Source of the DNA: Ophiosphaerella korrae | Taxonomy: Eukaryota; Ascomycota; Dothideomycetes; Pleosporales; Phaeosphaeriaceae | Length of the DNA stretch: 64,000 nucleotides | Direction: 5' to 3' | NCBI GenBank assembly: GCA_028456385.1 | Contig: JALNQF010000013.1 | Coordinates: forward strand, 186,001 to 250,000 | Shown: piece by piece, positions 10,246 to 20,912 of the stretch | How positions within the stretch are numbered: position 1 is the first letter of the stretch | Layout: each line of letters begins with the position of its first letter | The notes under the pieces: model-generated | Seen by the model: the letters and a program-made list of their open reading frames with translations, nothing else | What the model was told of the DNA's origin: nothing | Database searches by the model: none | Program-made: the position numbers and the translations under genes

Positions 10246-10512
10246 CTGGTATTCAAACGATTCTCCGGGGTTCAAATCATCAATCTCACGCAGCGCAGCC
10301 TCGGTACGATTCATGTTGGCTGCGTCGATCGCTATACGATATTTGGTACTTTGGTGTTTCACGTGCATCGTCCGAATCTGCATACGATGCACGAACACGG
10401 TAGCCGAATGCTGGGCCCAATTCTGGTCCCTTTGTCCATGATAGAGCAAGGGTCCGAAAGTGGGACATTCAGAGACGAACATAATGGGTGACACATCAAT
10501 TCTTCGGTCCAC
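10198..10512 (-). CDS. Hypothetical small protein (104 aa)
   Basis: Open frame from ATG 10512 to TGA 10198, starting MDRRIDVSPIMFVSECPTFG. Its 3' end overlaps the end of the plus-strand remnant by about 48 bp. The N-terminal region spans another copy of the AGGGTCC...GGGAC motif (10449-10466). The C-terminal two thirds look like an alpha/beta fold with no known motif. A short remnant is the alternative. Confidence 0.35.
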   Translation of the reverse strand: MDRRIDVSPIMFVSECPTFGPLLYHGQRDQNWAQHSATVFVHRMQIRTMHVKHQSTKYRIAIDAANMNRTEAALREIDDLNPGESFEYQLNVMCIAINSIHVDE

Positions 10513-10596
10513 ATTCCACCTACGCTCATCTATCCTCGTTATTCATACCTCTGGAAAGCATTTATGTGCTTAATAATAGTCTAGACGATTCGCATC

Positions 10597-11042
10597 ATGG
10601 CCCTAAGGACTATTAGAAAGAAGTCCAGATCCCAAGTAGGAATCCCTCAACACAAATGACAGCACAATGAAGACGACCAACTCTTGGAACTAGTCACAAC
10701 TGACATGACCTGGAAAGAGATCAGTGATAGAATTGGGCGGAGTGAATCAGCGTGCACGAAGCGCTATTATAGGTATGTTATCACAAAGTCTGTGGATGAC
10801 CTGACGAGGATGAGGGTGGTGCGGTTATAGTCAATAAGGATTGAAACGAAGTCGCAAGCAAGCTCGACATGAACAAGTGAATGCATAGACAGCCCTACTC
10901 AGCAGCATCAGAGCCCAAGTGGAAAGCCTAGAAAATGCAGAGAAGAGCATTACGTATGCAGAAGCTCGCCAGACTACACAAGCGTATAAGTGAACTTCTG
11001 GAGGAGGAAGTAGATGAACTTAATGAGTACATAGAGATGTGA
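10597..11042 (+). pseudogene. Myb/SANT-like DNA-binding gene with in-frame stop
   Basis: From ATG 10597 the frame gives a basic stretch, hits TGA at 10657-10659 (CGA to TGA would explain it), then continues in the same frame as EDDQLLELVTTDMTWKEISD and RIGRSESACTKRYYR, the tryptophan-spaced helix pattern of a single Myb/SANT-like repeat. A GTATGT...CTGAC...TAG intron follows (10773-10830). After it the frame closes quickly; a separate frame 10935-11042 (MQRRALRMQKLARLHKRISE...) is a probable coiled coil that may be the original C-terminus. The gene looks disabled. Confidence 0.5.
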
Positions 11043-11414
11043 ACTAAGTTAGTCGATCACGGCTCCAATAGCAAGTCTAGATATTCACGAATAGATTCCC
11101 AGACTTAAAAGTGATGTAAGCACATTGGAGACAGTTTGCAGCTGCGCTTGGGGTCGTGGGAGACCTATTATGGCTCACGTTATATCCAAAAACACACCGT
11201 TGAATCATCATAAAAGCATGGTCGTTGCCGGTTTCTTTGGAGAGTATGCACAATTGATTTTCAAAAAGCGGTCATAACGTATTTGCAGCCGAATCGATGT
11301 ATCCCTCACGAGAGGTCTAATTTCAGAACTAAAAAGTAGAATAGAATCATTATGTACGCAGCTCAGGTCCCAGAATTGGTCCCCTCCCTCATCTCCAGGC
11401 TAACGATTCTAAAT
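11043..11414. other. Intergenic, no gene recognised
   Basis: Nothing supportable between the Myb-like remnant and the minus-strand gene ending at 11415. Confidence 0.3.
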
Positions 11415-11849
11415 TCACACTACAGAGCTATCTGAGATGGTGGGCCTCCTGATATACACAATCCTAGGCTTAGCATACCGCATCTCTAATCTTTGCGCCT
11501 CAACAATGCTAGGCTTGGCATACCGCATCTCCAATCTTTGCGCCTCAACAATGCTTTGGGAGGCATCTCTCAGCTCGGCATACTTTTGACATCTCCTTAG
11601 TTCGGGGCGTTCTGGTCCGGAAGAGGGACCGAAGATTGAGATCGCATCGTGAGGCTGCGAAGTGCTGCAGCCTTTAGAGACAGTATGTTGGCGCTGCGAG
11701 AATGCCGAAATACCCAGAGCGGGCTCCAAAGTGTCTGAAATCTGCTCGGCTCTCTGGGTCAGATCATGGAGCTTTTCTTCAGCTTCGAGAATCAAGTCTG
11801 TAGATAAGTCTGAAAGCAGTAATTTCCTGCTATGTGTTTGAGGTTCCAT
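11415..11849 (-). CDS. Hypothetical protein with duplicated C-terminal peptide (144 aa)
   Basis: The frame is open from 11915, but the best-placed ATG is at 11849 (MEPQTHSRKLLLSDLSTDLI). Residues 15-40 form a likely amphipathic or coiled-coil helix (ILEAEEKLHDLTQRAEQISD). The C-terminus carries two copies of the 15-residue peptide IVEAQRLEMRYAKP(S/R) produced by a 45-bp direct duplication (11466-11555). Upstream splice-like signals (GTAAGC near 12025 and TTACAG) suggest earlier exons, but the frames did not join. No known domain. Confidence 0.35.
   Translation of the reverse strand: MEPQTHSRKLLLSDLSTDLILEAEEKLHDLTQRAEQISDTLEPALGISAFSQRQHTVSKGCSTSQPHDAISIFGPSSGPERPELRRCQKYAELRDASQSIVEAQRLEMRYAKPSIVEAQRLEMRYAKPRIVYIRRPTISDSSVV
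11466..11555. repeat. 45-bp direct tandem duplication inside a coding frame
   Basis: Copies 11466-11510 and 11511-11555 differ at two positions only. The length is a multiple of three, so the frame is kept. Confidence 0.9.
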
Positions 11850-12125
11850 GCTGGCAACGGTCGAACTGCCATTCACAGATAGACTGATAGATAACCTACC
11901 AAGCGAGAGGGGCAATTATACATCGATTGTGGTGCCGATAGGGGACCATTTTTGGGACCTGCTGCCCACATCGTAGCCTTCTACTGTAATTCATTGTGAT
12001 ATTAGGAAGTTGGGTACTTCGAGAGCTTACAGCCTCATTAGAAAAAAAAACCGAATTCGTCACAACGGCGACATAGGAAGGTAGCATGATCGTTCACAAT
12101 ACATCCTGCTTAAGAACTTCATTAT

Positions 12126-12515
12126 TCACCCTGCTTTGGCTAGTCTAACTTCATGATATTTCCTTATTGTCCCAATTGTCCTATAGCGCCATTGCCCCAT
12201 ATTGTCACAAAGGTCAGACATTAAGGCGGTAGAGCTAGATGTGTTCGTCCGGGGGTGATTCCGAGCGTGAAACTGTGCGAAAGATTCGCTGTTTTTTCCA
12301 GCTGGCACGTAATCCTCCACATCCCACTCCATTTCGTGGAGTCGTTTGCTTAATGTCATATGTGCCACGAAATTTCGCAGATGTGCTTCTTTGTGTAGCT
12401 TCCCGTCAATAAGACCTTGGAGATATAGCATCTCAAATAGGTACATACTGCAATGAATATGGCTCTCGATGTTTGAGTCCGAAGATGTTCGGAAGAGAAC
12501 ATGATCTACATTCAA
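12126..12515 (-). CDS. Hypothetical protein (129 aa)
   Basis: Open frame from ATG 12515 (MNVDHVLFRTSSDSNIESHI) to TGA 12126. Contains a helical N-terminal half with LFEMLYLQGLIDGKLHKEAH and a Ser/Thr-rich stretch before a basic end. A copy of the AGGGTCC...GGGAC motif (12533-12550) lies just upstream of the start. No family recognised. It may be a first exon of a gene continuing to 11415, but no in-frame splice was found. Confidence 0.35.
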   Translation of the reverse strand: MNVDHVLFRTSSDSNIESHIHCSMYLFEMLYLQGLIDGKLHKEAHLRNFVAHMTLSKRLHEMEWDVEDYVPAGKNSESFAQFHARNHPRTNTSSSTALMSDLCDNMGQWRYRTIGTIRKYHEVRLAKAG

Positions 12516-12769
12516 AGGTCTGCTTTATAGTAAGGGTCCAAATGCGGGACTTCAAGGTACCAGAAATGGGTCTTCAGGAGCCGCATCCAAGGAGCATGAC
12601 TCAGCAATAGTCAAGCTCGAGCACGTGATATGAACGCGCTGTAGCCAAGCTGACAAAGGCAGCGCAAGGTGCCAAGTTGAGTTGTAACGTAATTCATCCA
12701 TCAAAGCAACGTAAAGAAATCTATTTACCATGTCATCCTTCTCTATCTTGCCCTTTATAGATGTGCTCG

Positions 12770-13380
12770 ATCCCTAACCTCAAATCCAGCACTTTGCAAG
12801 CATATACGCCTCGATTGCTGCTCCCATTCGCCCTTCATATTTATCATACGCTTGTTATACCAGATTAGCCACATCTCCGCGTCATTGTACTGAAAGTCCT
12901 CTTGTTGCATAAACTCCTTAGTGTCTTAAGCCCAATCCTTTAAGCCGTCTAGTAATTTGACATGGGCGTCTTCTAAAGCCTCAAGTCTAGCCTCAAGATC
13001 ACGATTCCTTTTAGTCAAGGTTTTCATGGTCTTAAGCACATGTTCAGCTTAAAGCAAGCCTTCTTTTGTTTGGATTACGTGTTTCCCCTTTACATGCATT
13101 AGTGATAACTAGTCTGCTTGTTTGCTAAGGGGTTTAGCAGAGCTTACTATTCTAGAAACCTTCTTTCTTACGGTTGGACCATCGTCTGAATCCTCTTCCG
13201 AGTACGGTCGCTTCTCTCCACGGCAGTCCGCGCGAGGGCTACCTTGTGATGTGGAGGGTGGCTGGAAGAGTGCGCCGCTATTGGATCTGCGAAACCCAAG
13301 GTTGGCATTTCTCAAGCTATCTGGATACAGTCCTTGATTGTAGAAGCGTAGGAATCGCTCGAATCTTGCGAAGACTTCAT
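12770..13380 (-). pseudogene. Coiled-coil coding relic with C-to-T type stops
   Basis: Reading the minus strand from ATG 13380 (MKSSQDSSDSYASTIKDCIQ) a TGA and a frameshift are met near 13312. The frame then reads a Ser/acid and basic region (YSEEDSDDGPTVRKKVSRIV) and a coiled-coil-like segment (RNRDLEARLEALEDAHVKLL) ending in an aromatic block with NDAEMWLIWYNKRM. It is interrupted by TAG (13106-13108), TAA near 13050 and TAA near 12930. All three would be CAG or CAA before a C-to-T change, as repeat-induced point mutation (RIP) produces. This looks like a decayed multi-copy gene or transposon-encoded protein; the family is not recognised. Confidence 0.45.
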
Positions 13381-13681
13381 TGTGAAAGATTTGATAGAGG
13401 TAATGCGGATGAGATGTATAAGTGATAAAGTGGATGGAGCGGATGAGGATGGGTTAGATGCCCTCCTCGAGGTATGAAGCCCTTTTATACCCACCCCCCT
13501 CTTGTGACTCGGCGACAAGAGAGTGAAGGGCTCACTCATACACTCAATCATTTGACGTCTGGCTTGTGTTGCGCGTCTTCCTTTCATGCATACCCCCTAC
13601 CTCTCGACCAGCTTGGTCCGTCAGGAAGGGGCTGACGATATCGCTGGCGCGACGAGTTGTAGGCAGCTGAATCAATAGGCA

Positions 13682-15143
13682 TTAACAGCGCCTCCTCCGC
13701 CCACTCATGCTCTCATGTCTAGGTTCTAGCGGTGCAAGGGTCGGGTGTTGCGTTTTAATGCTGCCATGATAAGAACCTTCTCTCCTGCACTCCGAGGCGG
13801 ACATCCATGCCCTAGAATATGTCTCAGTGACTAATCTCAACGGTGCAGGGCTTGGATTTTGCATGGCTGGAGCCACATTCTCATGCTATAGGCCCCTACA
13901 CCCATCAAGACGAGCATGAAGTTGAGTCAGAGTCTCGGTCAGGATCTCTAAGCAATCACATACTTCAAACCCCTCTCGTATGATCTGCAAGGCTGACTTT
14001 GGAAATTCACAGGTCTTTATCTAATGTGATTACTATCTTGTGTTGCTCCGGCGACATACACTAGCAGTTGTACCAGGGCATATTCATGCGGATCCAGGAT
14101 GGTGAAGTTGTCAGGCATCTAAAATCGCTGACCGAGGGACGCTGTCAATCAATTCGTAGTCTTAGCCCATCCCCAACAATGGAGATACCGTATTACAGGC
14201 AATGTGAGTCCCCATATCCACAGAGATATAGACTCCTATCTGTCTGTGGTGAATGTAGCTCAGGTCAAGGTTGAGGCTTAGGTGCTCAGGATGCTCTCTT
14301 TGTATCATGGTGATGTCGTTTCTACCGTCGTCCCCTTGCAGTTTCGTGGCAACAGGATGAGTCTTATTGCCTCTAGGCAGAGTGTACTTCTAGGTGCAGC
14401 ATATAGTGGTACGGGGATAGTCCCCAGTCTTTCCCGCCAACCACAACTGCGTTCAGCTGTGCTGGGGAGCTTCCGTTAATAGTCATGGCCACTGGATCGA
14501 GCCACCAGCAAGGCCTCATTTATGCATTGCTTCCATCATGGCCAGGCCTTAACTACATGGAATGAGCCGGGGTCAGACTTTGATACGCACGTCCTATTTG
14601 CCTCCTGCTAGCCAGTGATGTGTGACTTGGACTTGTGATCGGCCCTTAACTTCTTTGCGTAAGCTACCCATCTGCGTATCACTGCATGAGGCACATTTTA
14701 ATCCCCTATCTCCCAGTGTAGAAGCCACCAGGATCTGCGCCTCTCGCTGAAGCACGCCCGTGAACTGTAGTCACGTTCCTATCGTGGCTTCTAAACCTGA
14801 CGGCTATGTCTCACTATTTAGCTCAGTTCGGATGAAAGCTATTTCCGGCATAGAGTCGATAGTGCATGACGGTCCACCTCATCTACGCCTCTGCTGCAGA
14901 CAAGGTTCCTGCTAGGAAGCATTGATTTCGAATCCTGGATACGCATTCACCTGTCTTGCGCCTCTTTCCTGCCCTGTATGGCGGACACGAACCCCTAGTC
15001 TGAATAGCAAGCTCTAGGGCCGTGTCCCGCCTCTCGGAAGCAGCAATGCCACAGGAGCCAATTTCTAACATCGTATGACTTTGGTCGCCAGGAGATATGC
15101 AGCACTGTCTCCACAGGAGAGATTGGCCAGACCCTGGCTCCAT
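13682..15143 (-). pseudogene. Decayed coding stretch, minus strand
   Basis: Several minus-strand blocks read like protein but are broken by stops and frameshifts. They include a block at about 14560-14370 starting MRPCWWLDPVAMTINGSS and continuing through AVVVGGKDWGLSPYHYMLHL. A second, at about 14020-13682, has FPKSALQIIREGFEVCDCLE, a TAG where CAG fits, and a Pro/Ser-rich end. A third is at 15143-14883. They may belong to one or more degraded elements. I cannot name the family, and coding status is a judgement from composition only. Confidence 0.25.
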
Positions 15144-15523
15144 AGCATGAACGAGTTGTTCGTATCAGCAGACAGTATTATTTGCTGTTAGGTAGCGATA
15201 AACACTGCCACAAGCTGATCGAATCATGGCATTGATGTCGCTCGGGCGTACGTGGTAAGGCTTGCGGATTGGGTCCAGAGGCGTAAATGGGTCTCGCCGA
15301 CTTCCAAATCGAAACTGCTGATGCAGGCGTACTACCGTATCCTGACTCAACGACAGTTTCACTGCCACGCTATAATGCGTGGAGCATCGTTGGTGGCTTA
15401 GACGTATCGTAGATATAAATGACTTTATGTTCACTCATAATTGCTGGTCTATGGACACTTACTATCTTCTCCTCCGCTTTCTATCTGCCTCTTACTTTAG
15501 TTCGCGCTCTGAAACTCCACGAA

Positions 15524-16552
15524 ATGAAGACGCGGCGACGGCCCAACGGAGGAACTTGGCCTGACCCTGGCCCTCTGCTTAGTGGACATCCATCAAACAT
15601 TCAAATAGTCGAAGAGCGATCATACACATCTACGTTGAGCGATCAGGAGATGTTGCATATTGCGGAGTGTAAGCATCACTTTGGTGCGATGCCACTACTT
15701 TCATGGGAGCGTACGGCCTGGTCGCAGCGCGGCGTTCGAAAACATTCCCATTCCCTCCAGGCCCGATGTGCAGCGATGCTTATATGTGGATATCGATGCG
15801 GACGGCCATTTGTCCGTACCGATACACGAGACCAACAATGGTACTGCGGCAACCACGACCTATTACTGCCTAAAAGACAGTCAAAGCTGCTCAAACTTCC
15901 AGGAGAAATTCGAAACGAAATCTACCAGTACGCATTTCCTCCATTTTTAGGGCTCTTTCCTCGGCATAGACTTGAAGGGAGTAGTATGGGGCTTCTTGCG
16001 GTCAATAAACAGGTCCATAAAGAAGTTTTAAGTCTGATGTATGGGACGAAGCCACTTAGACTTAAATATGAGGAGGATGACTTGATCATTGATGATAAGT
16101 TTTACCATTGGGATAACCAGGATTACTACGTTGGATGCTACACAGGATGGTATTGGAACTTTTCTGTGCTTCTCCAATTACTTAGTAGAAAAATGTTTCA
16201 ATACATTAACGATATTGAGATTTACGTGGATCTCGAAGACTCCAAGGATGCCGAGCGCTCGATTTTGCTGGACTTTGTCCATGCACTCCGCGCTAAGCGA
16301 AGAAAACAGCCAATGCACTTCACCATAAAGTTCACGATAGCGACGTTAACAGGTGAGAAAGAGGAGGTCGAGTTTTTCCGCTTTCTCCAGGCGTTTAGGG
16401 AGGTTCCAGAGTTTAAAGACGTACGCTTTGAACTTGAGGATCTGCATCAGCTGAAAGGGGGAGATGGACACCGGCTCCTTCAGAGGGCATGCGCAATCAG
16501 AGACAGCCTGTTACTGGGACGTAAACGTAAATTTGAGCAATTTCAGGAGTAG
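15524..16552 (+). CDS. 2EXR/F-box-like protein with Cys-rich N-terminal region
   Basis: The frame is open from 15419, but the ATG at 15524 gives the most natural start (MKTRRRPNGGTWPDPGPLLS), about 342 residues. Residues 80-112 hold C82, C88, C92, C108 and H111 (CAAMLICGYRCG...WYCGNH), a possible small metal-binding knuckle. Residues 121-138 are KLLKLPGEIRNEIYQYAF, the signature leucine/proline start of 2EXR/DUF7730-type fungal proteins, an F-box-like box. The remaining ~200 residues follow the usual alpha/beta course and end in a basic tail (RKRKFEQFQE). Such proteins are numerous in Pleosporales; their function is mostly unknown. No introns needed, and no lesion seen, unlike its neighbours. 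Confidence 0.65.
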   Translation: MKTRRRPNGGTWPDPGPLLSGHPSNIQIVEERSYTSTLSDQEMLHIAECKHHFGAMPLLSWERTAWSQRGVRKHSHSLQARCAAMLICGYRCGRPFVRTDTRDQQWYCGNHDLLLPKRQSKLLKLPGEIRNEIYQYAFPPFLGLFPRHRLEGSSMGLLAVNKQVHKEVLSLMYGTKPLRLKYEEDDLIIDDKFYHWDNQDYYVGCYTGWYWNFSVLLQLLSRKMFQYINDIEIYVDLEDSKDAERSILLDFVHALRAKRRKQPMHFTIKFTIATLTGEKEEVEFFRFLQAFREVPEFKDVRFELEDLHQLKGGDGHRLLQRACAIRDSLLLGRKRKFEQFQE

Positions 16553-16918
16553 CATTGACGTCTCTTGTGGTTATAGGAATAAGAATATAGACCCTAATAA
16601 GGAAGTTTTCTTAACATATTTACAAGCTTAGTATCGGATGGTGATCAAGACGAACCGGATGCAAACGCTGTATTGAAAAGGTGACCTTGCCTTCTCATCC
16701 TTTAGGCAACAATAAAGCAACCACATTACGGATTTACACGTTCATCTAGGGATTATTGGAGAATAAGTTTAGATCTAATAACTAAACTTAGCGCCCCTCA
16801 CACTTTAGAGGCGGAGTAGAAAGCTACTATATACAGGTATAAAATCGTGTTGTCAACGATAGTACGCGCGAGTACACTCGAATGATTGGATTTCGGTAGC
16901 GATCATAAGTTAGTGGAG
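16553..16918. other. Intergenic, no gene recognised
   Basis: AT-rich spacer after the 2EXR-like gene; nothing supportable. Confidence 0.3.
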
Positions 16919-17253
16919 ATGACGGTTCTGAAGTGTCCATGCTTAGGGAAGGCACTCAGGTCTCGTCCAGATAGCCCCACTTCAAGAACTGCATCATCCA
17001 ATGCGTCATACGTCAATAATTAGGTAAAAAGAGGAAACGCCATGACAGCCACGTGAGCGAGGCCGGAAATAGTCTCTCAAAGCTAGAACGAGAAGAGAAG
17101 TATGTTGAGAAGGTGATTCGTCAAATCATACGAAAAACATCCCTGATGCTGAGTAAGGAAATAACCGACCTTGCTCTCGCTGATATTAATGTCTACATGG
17201 GGACACTATCCAGACTTATCAGGGCACTTGTAGCGTTGCAGAACACGGAATAA
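16919..17253 (+). pseudogene. Small basic/coiled-coil gene, apparently frameshifted
   Basis: ATG 16919 opens a Ser/Pro-rich segment (RSRPDSPTSRTASSNASYVN) ending at TAG 17021-17023. Shifting by one base at that point gives a basic, NLS-like stretch (GKKRKRHDSH) running into a helical segment (LSKLEREEKYVEKVIRQIIR...) that ends at TAA 17251-17253. The two halves fit one protein broken by an indel. An undetected upstream exon spliced at the TTAG before 17024 is the alternative. No family recognised. Confidence 0.3.
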
Positions 17254-17309
17254 ATTGAGTTATCTGAACACCTAGACAAATCATTACATACAACGATCAC
17301 CAATTTGCA

Positions 17310-19217
17310 CTACTCTCCCTCAGCAAGCCTTTTCCTGGGCCTCTTCGACGCGCCTCGGCCAGTGAAAGAGGTATTGGGGGTGGTGTCTTCGGCGCCATCA
17401 GTACTTTGCTGGCTGTGCTCCCTTGATTGAGAGTTAGGCTGGCTCAATCCTGAGAGATTATGGCGCTGGAGCTCTTCTGAAAGCCCAAAACTCTGTGAAA
17501 GTTGTAGAACGCTGAAATCCAGATCTGCCGGTATTTGGTCTATAGCTAAACATAGCCGTTTGAAGTGAGTCGGCATCCATATATCGTACACGTTCTTGGT
17601 AAACTTGTATGCTGTCCATTTCTCCTTCCCATCCAGGGCTATAAAGCTAAACTCGTGTATTGGATGGCGGTAATACTTAGTATCCTTCCCGTTAATAACA
17701 GGGTAGTGTCCATAGATTCTCACCGACCTGTGATCATGCGAGATTGAAAAGGCGAGAATCTCGCGGTGAAGCTCCATTTCACGACCAACAAGTCTGAAGA
17801 GCTCTACGGTAGCTCTTACTGCAAGCGTCATGCTATGGGCGTTCTGCCGGTCTGCAATGTCGAGTGCCGCGGCACCGCACTTCACCTCACAAGTGAGGAA
17901 CGGGAAGTACATGTAGTATGTAGCCATGAAGTACGAATGATCACCGGAGATGAAATTGCCAATAAATGGGGCAAGCTTGTCGAGCTGCTCGTTGGTAAAT
18001 GCCTCCCGCCTGAATCCCACAGAGAAGTCGGGCTGTGGACGCGTGCCTGTCAAGGGGAAGGAGTTGTTCCAGCCTTCGTTGACACTCTCAACTAAAATCG
18101 TGAGAGATTTAGCACCACGTGCAGCGAATACTTCCGCGGAAGGAACAATGAGTTGTGAAACATCGCGAATCACCCTAGCCTCATTTTTGTTCCGTATCAT
18201 TTCGCAAGTTTCTTCGAACAATTCATCGCAAAACAGCGAATCTTTAGGAATGGTTTGTTGTGCATTAAGCAAATGGAGATAGTTTTTCTTACTTGTCTGC
18301 GTGATTGCTAACGTAGGTTTTCCCATAAAACTCCCTTTCGTAGCGAGCAAAGTTTCGTAACGCGCATCTTGGTAAGGCGCGCTTTTGACCTCTCGTGGCT
18401 TTTGATCGCTGGGTGTTGTAGAGCTCGGCGCAGTAGAAGTCGGCGCAGTAGAAGCTGGATCAACAGAGGCTAGTGCAGATTGCCTTCGGCGTAGGGAGCC
18501 AGAAGACTTCTGCCTAGCAAGTAGATGGCTCATGTTCTTATCGTTCTGTTCAGTGTATCCCTTAGGCCACGTGTGATGCTTCGTCCAGTAGGAAATTGGG
18601 TCTCTTTCGTCTTCGTCAACTTTGCTTGCTTCCTCTTCCTTATCAACTGAATTGCCAACAACAGATTTATCACAATCTTGTCGTGCCCGCTTCCGAGGAG
18701 TTCGCGTTGAGCCCAGACGAGTGGGATCTAAGGTATCTATGCGTCGCTTCTTCCTTTCAAGTTGCAGGACGGGTTTCCGAGGCCGCTTAGTTCGTCTGAG
18801 ATCGGTGGTTTGATCGGCTTCGGTTTCTCGAGATCGCTTTCGCGTCGCCGGTTGCTGGACAGAGGATGTGGTTATTTGATTGCGATTGCCAGCTCGGGGG
18901 CGTAGGCTTCTTCGTGACGAAATGTCCCCAAAAGCTTCTTCCTGTGTATCGTTAGATCACTTGTAACAACAGATGCTGTCGCACGCTTGCCTCTTGTTGC
19001 TTATTGCCCGTCTGAGGCGCTTTCGCAATCGCTGACGTCTTCGCAATACAGGCGTTTCGGAGGCGCGTAGAACGTTTGCGATTCCTGAGATGCGCTTCGA
19101 GGTGTTAGAACATGCTCAGTCCAACCAGACAACAACGCGCATGTACATACCTTTATCCTCTGAGGATGGCATAGGCAGTCTTTGCTGGGCGGCTAGAGGC
19201 TTCGAACGGACAACCAT
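17310..19217 (-). CDS. DUF7924-like protein with PD-(D/E)XK-type core (602 aa)
   Basis: Three exons: 19217-19151, 19094-18985 and 18941-17310. Intron 1 (19095-19150) is GTATGT...CTAAC...AAG. Intron 2 (18942-18984) is GTGCGA...CTAAC...CAG. Both joins keep frame and give 603 codons. Residues 1-195 are a long basic, disordered arm (NRKRSTRLRN, RKKRRIDTLDPTRLG) leading to DPISYWTKHHTWPKGYTEQN and SHLLARQKSSGSLRRRQSA, a stretch I associate with a widespread fungal family now called DUF7924. The C-terminal domain has PDFSVGF (D364) followed by YFPFLTCEVKCGAAALD (E411, K413), the D...ExK spacing of PD-(D/E)XK nuclease-like folds, then a conserved helix (HSMTLAVRATVELFRLVG). The tail carries RPRKRL. 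Catalysis is unproven; nuclear location is inferred from the basic arm. Confidence 0.7.
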
Positions 19218-20912
19218 TTTATTTGAGTCGAGATATTGAGCGCTTATGTCTTGCTGTCGGGTTTTGTCGCAGAGTTATCTAGCGCAACAGCGAGATGTAT
19301 GACAAGACCCAACGACGACGCCAAGCCACCAGGGTGCCGCGACGCACATGCCCTTATCCCTGCGCTTCGGCACGAATCGGCCAACGAAGGGATACTTCCG
19401 CACCCATGCGAATGCGCCGTCATTCCGTAGCGAGAAGGTAACATCAAGGTCTTTATTCTTCAACATCTATTTGATTTCGATTTGATTGCACATAGGCTAA
19501 AGCGCTATTTCAAATTTGTGTGCCAAGCGCCCTTTAGGTCACAGTTGCACGTTCGCTTGCATCATAGAGAATCGCTCAAATTGGCGTTCACTTAATACCA
19601 TAGCATAAGGTGTGTAGTGGACACCTCGGGTATGATCGTGCTGAAAAAAATTCGAGCCTGCAGTATTTCAACTCAATATACGTCGTGTGTCTAGGACTTC
19701 GGTTGTAGTGAGCCAACTGTCTCTCAGATCCTCACCACCGTCACTGCAAAGACTGACTACAGATGGTCGCAGTATAGCAGGTTAACCGGAAAGCAAAACA
19801 GACTTCAAGCAAATGAACTATTGCAGCTCCAGGCGTGTGCCAGCCCGACACACCGTATCCTGTGGGCATGAAACCACGCCGCTTCCTTGGGATATACTCT
19901 ATGCTTCAGGGGGGAAAACCACCTTTGAACAGCGGGCAGTGTTCCCAGTCTCCACCACAGCAGGATTGCATGAATGCCCTGGGTACGTGGTCGTGATCAT
20001 GGTGGCGTAGCATTACGCTATCAACTTGTCGTATCATGCGGATGCCAATGGTATACCCCCCGACGAATAAACATCCAGTCTTGACTCTTCGGTCAAGTCG
20101 GGAATCTGAACATGCTAGGAAAGATAAGCTACCTGCTTTAACGCTATATGATGAGCCTTTACATGGATACCAGGACTCCCTGTGTCCATTCAGCTTACGC
20201 AGATAAAGCCGTTGTTCCACTATCAGGTCACGCTCCGAAGGCCTGCTGGCACCAGCTGTCTATACCATACCCGCTATGCATCATGCGCCGCTCATACCAC
20301 AGTTCAGGCAGCAGAGAGGCGCTTGACGGAACGATATCCCGCCGTTTCTTCTTCCGGTGAGCATGATCTGACTCACTGCACAGCACGATCCGCTAGCTGT
20401 CATTTCTCACAGCCTCCCTCACTTAGTACGGCTAAACTGCCCTCCATAGTGGCTTCGTTCTCCAATCGGATATCTCCAGCTCATCCCTAGGTGTGTCATC
20501 AAGGGCTTGTGACTCCTTGAGTCTGGCTTTGAAACGACGACGGATCGCCTGTAATGTACAACTCCGGCTCGGTTAGGGGTGCTACATCAAGCAATTCGTC
20601 AGTCTATGAGACACTCCCTGGTGGTGGCGGCGGCGGCGGATCATGTTCTCCTTCGTGGTGAAGTTTTGATCTACGCAGCCTTCTTGATTCTCGCCCAGTC
20701 ATTTTCTAGCTGCCTTGCCTCTCTACTAACTCGGACTTTGACACAATGTGGTTTGGGCTAGTGGCAGCATTCCTTTGATCAGAATAGACCAACTTTGCTG
20801 TACAGAACCTGCTGCTACTGCTACTCTTGAAGGACTTTGACTGAGAGTATCTATTTATGTAAATACTTCTATATTCGAGAGTGATTGATTAGTTGTAAAG
20901 TCTCTCTGCAAC
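19218..20912. other. Long stretch without a supportable gene
   Basis: Only short open frames with poor coding character. A short GGC/GGT run lies at 20621-20640. The last ~350 bp (20560-20912) may be leader or LTR-like sequence of the copia-type fragment that follows, but no second LTR copy was found in the window. Confidence 0.3.

Noticed and set aside
20560..20912. Possible 5' LTR of a copia element
   Set aside because: No second copy of the stretch in the window and no clear TG...CA ends or primer-binding site, so an LTR was not called.
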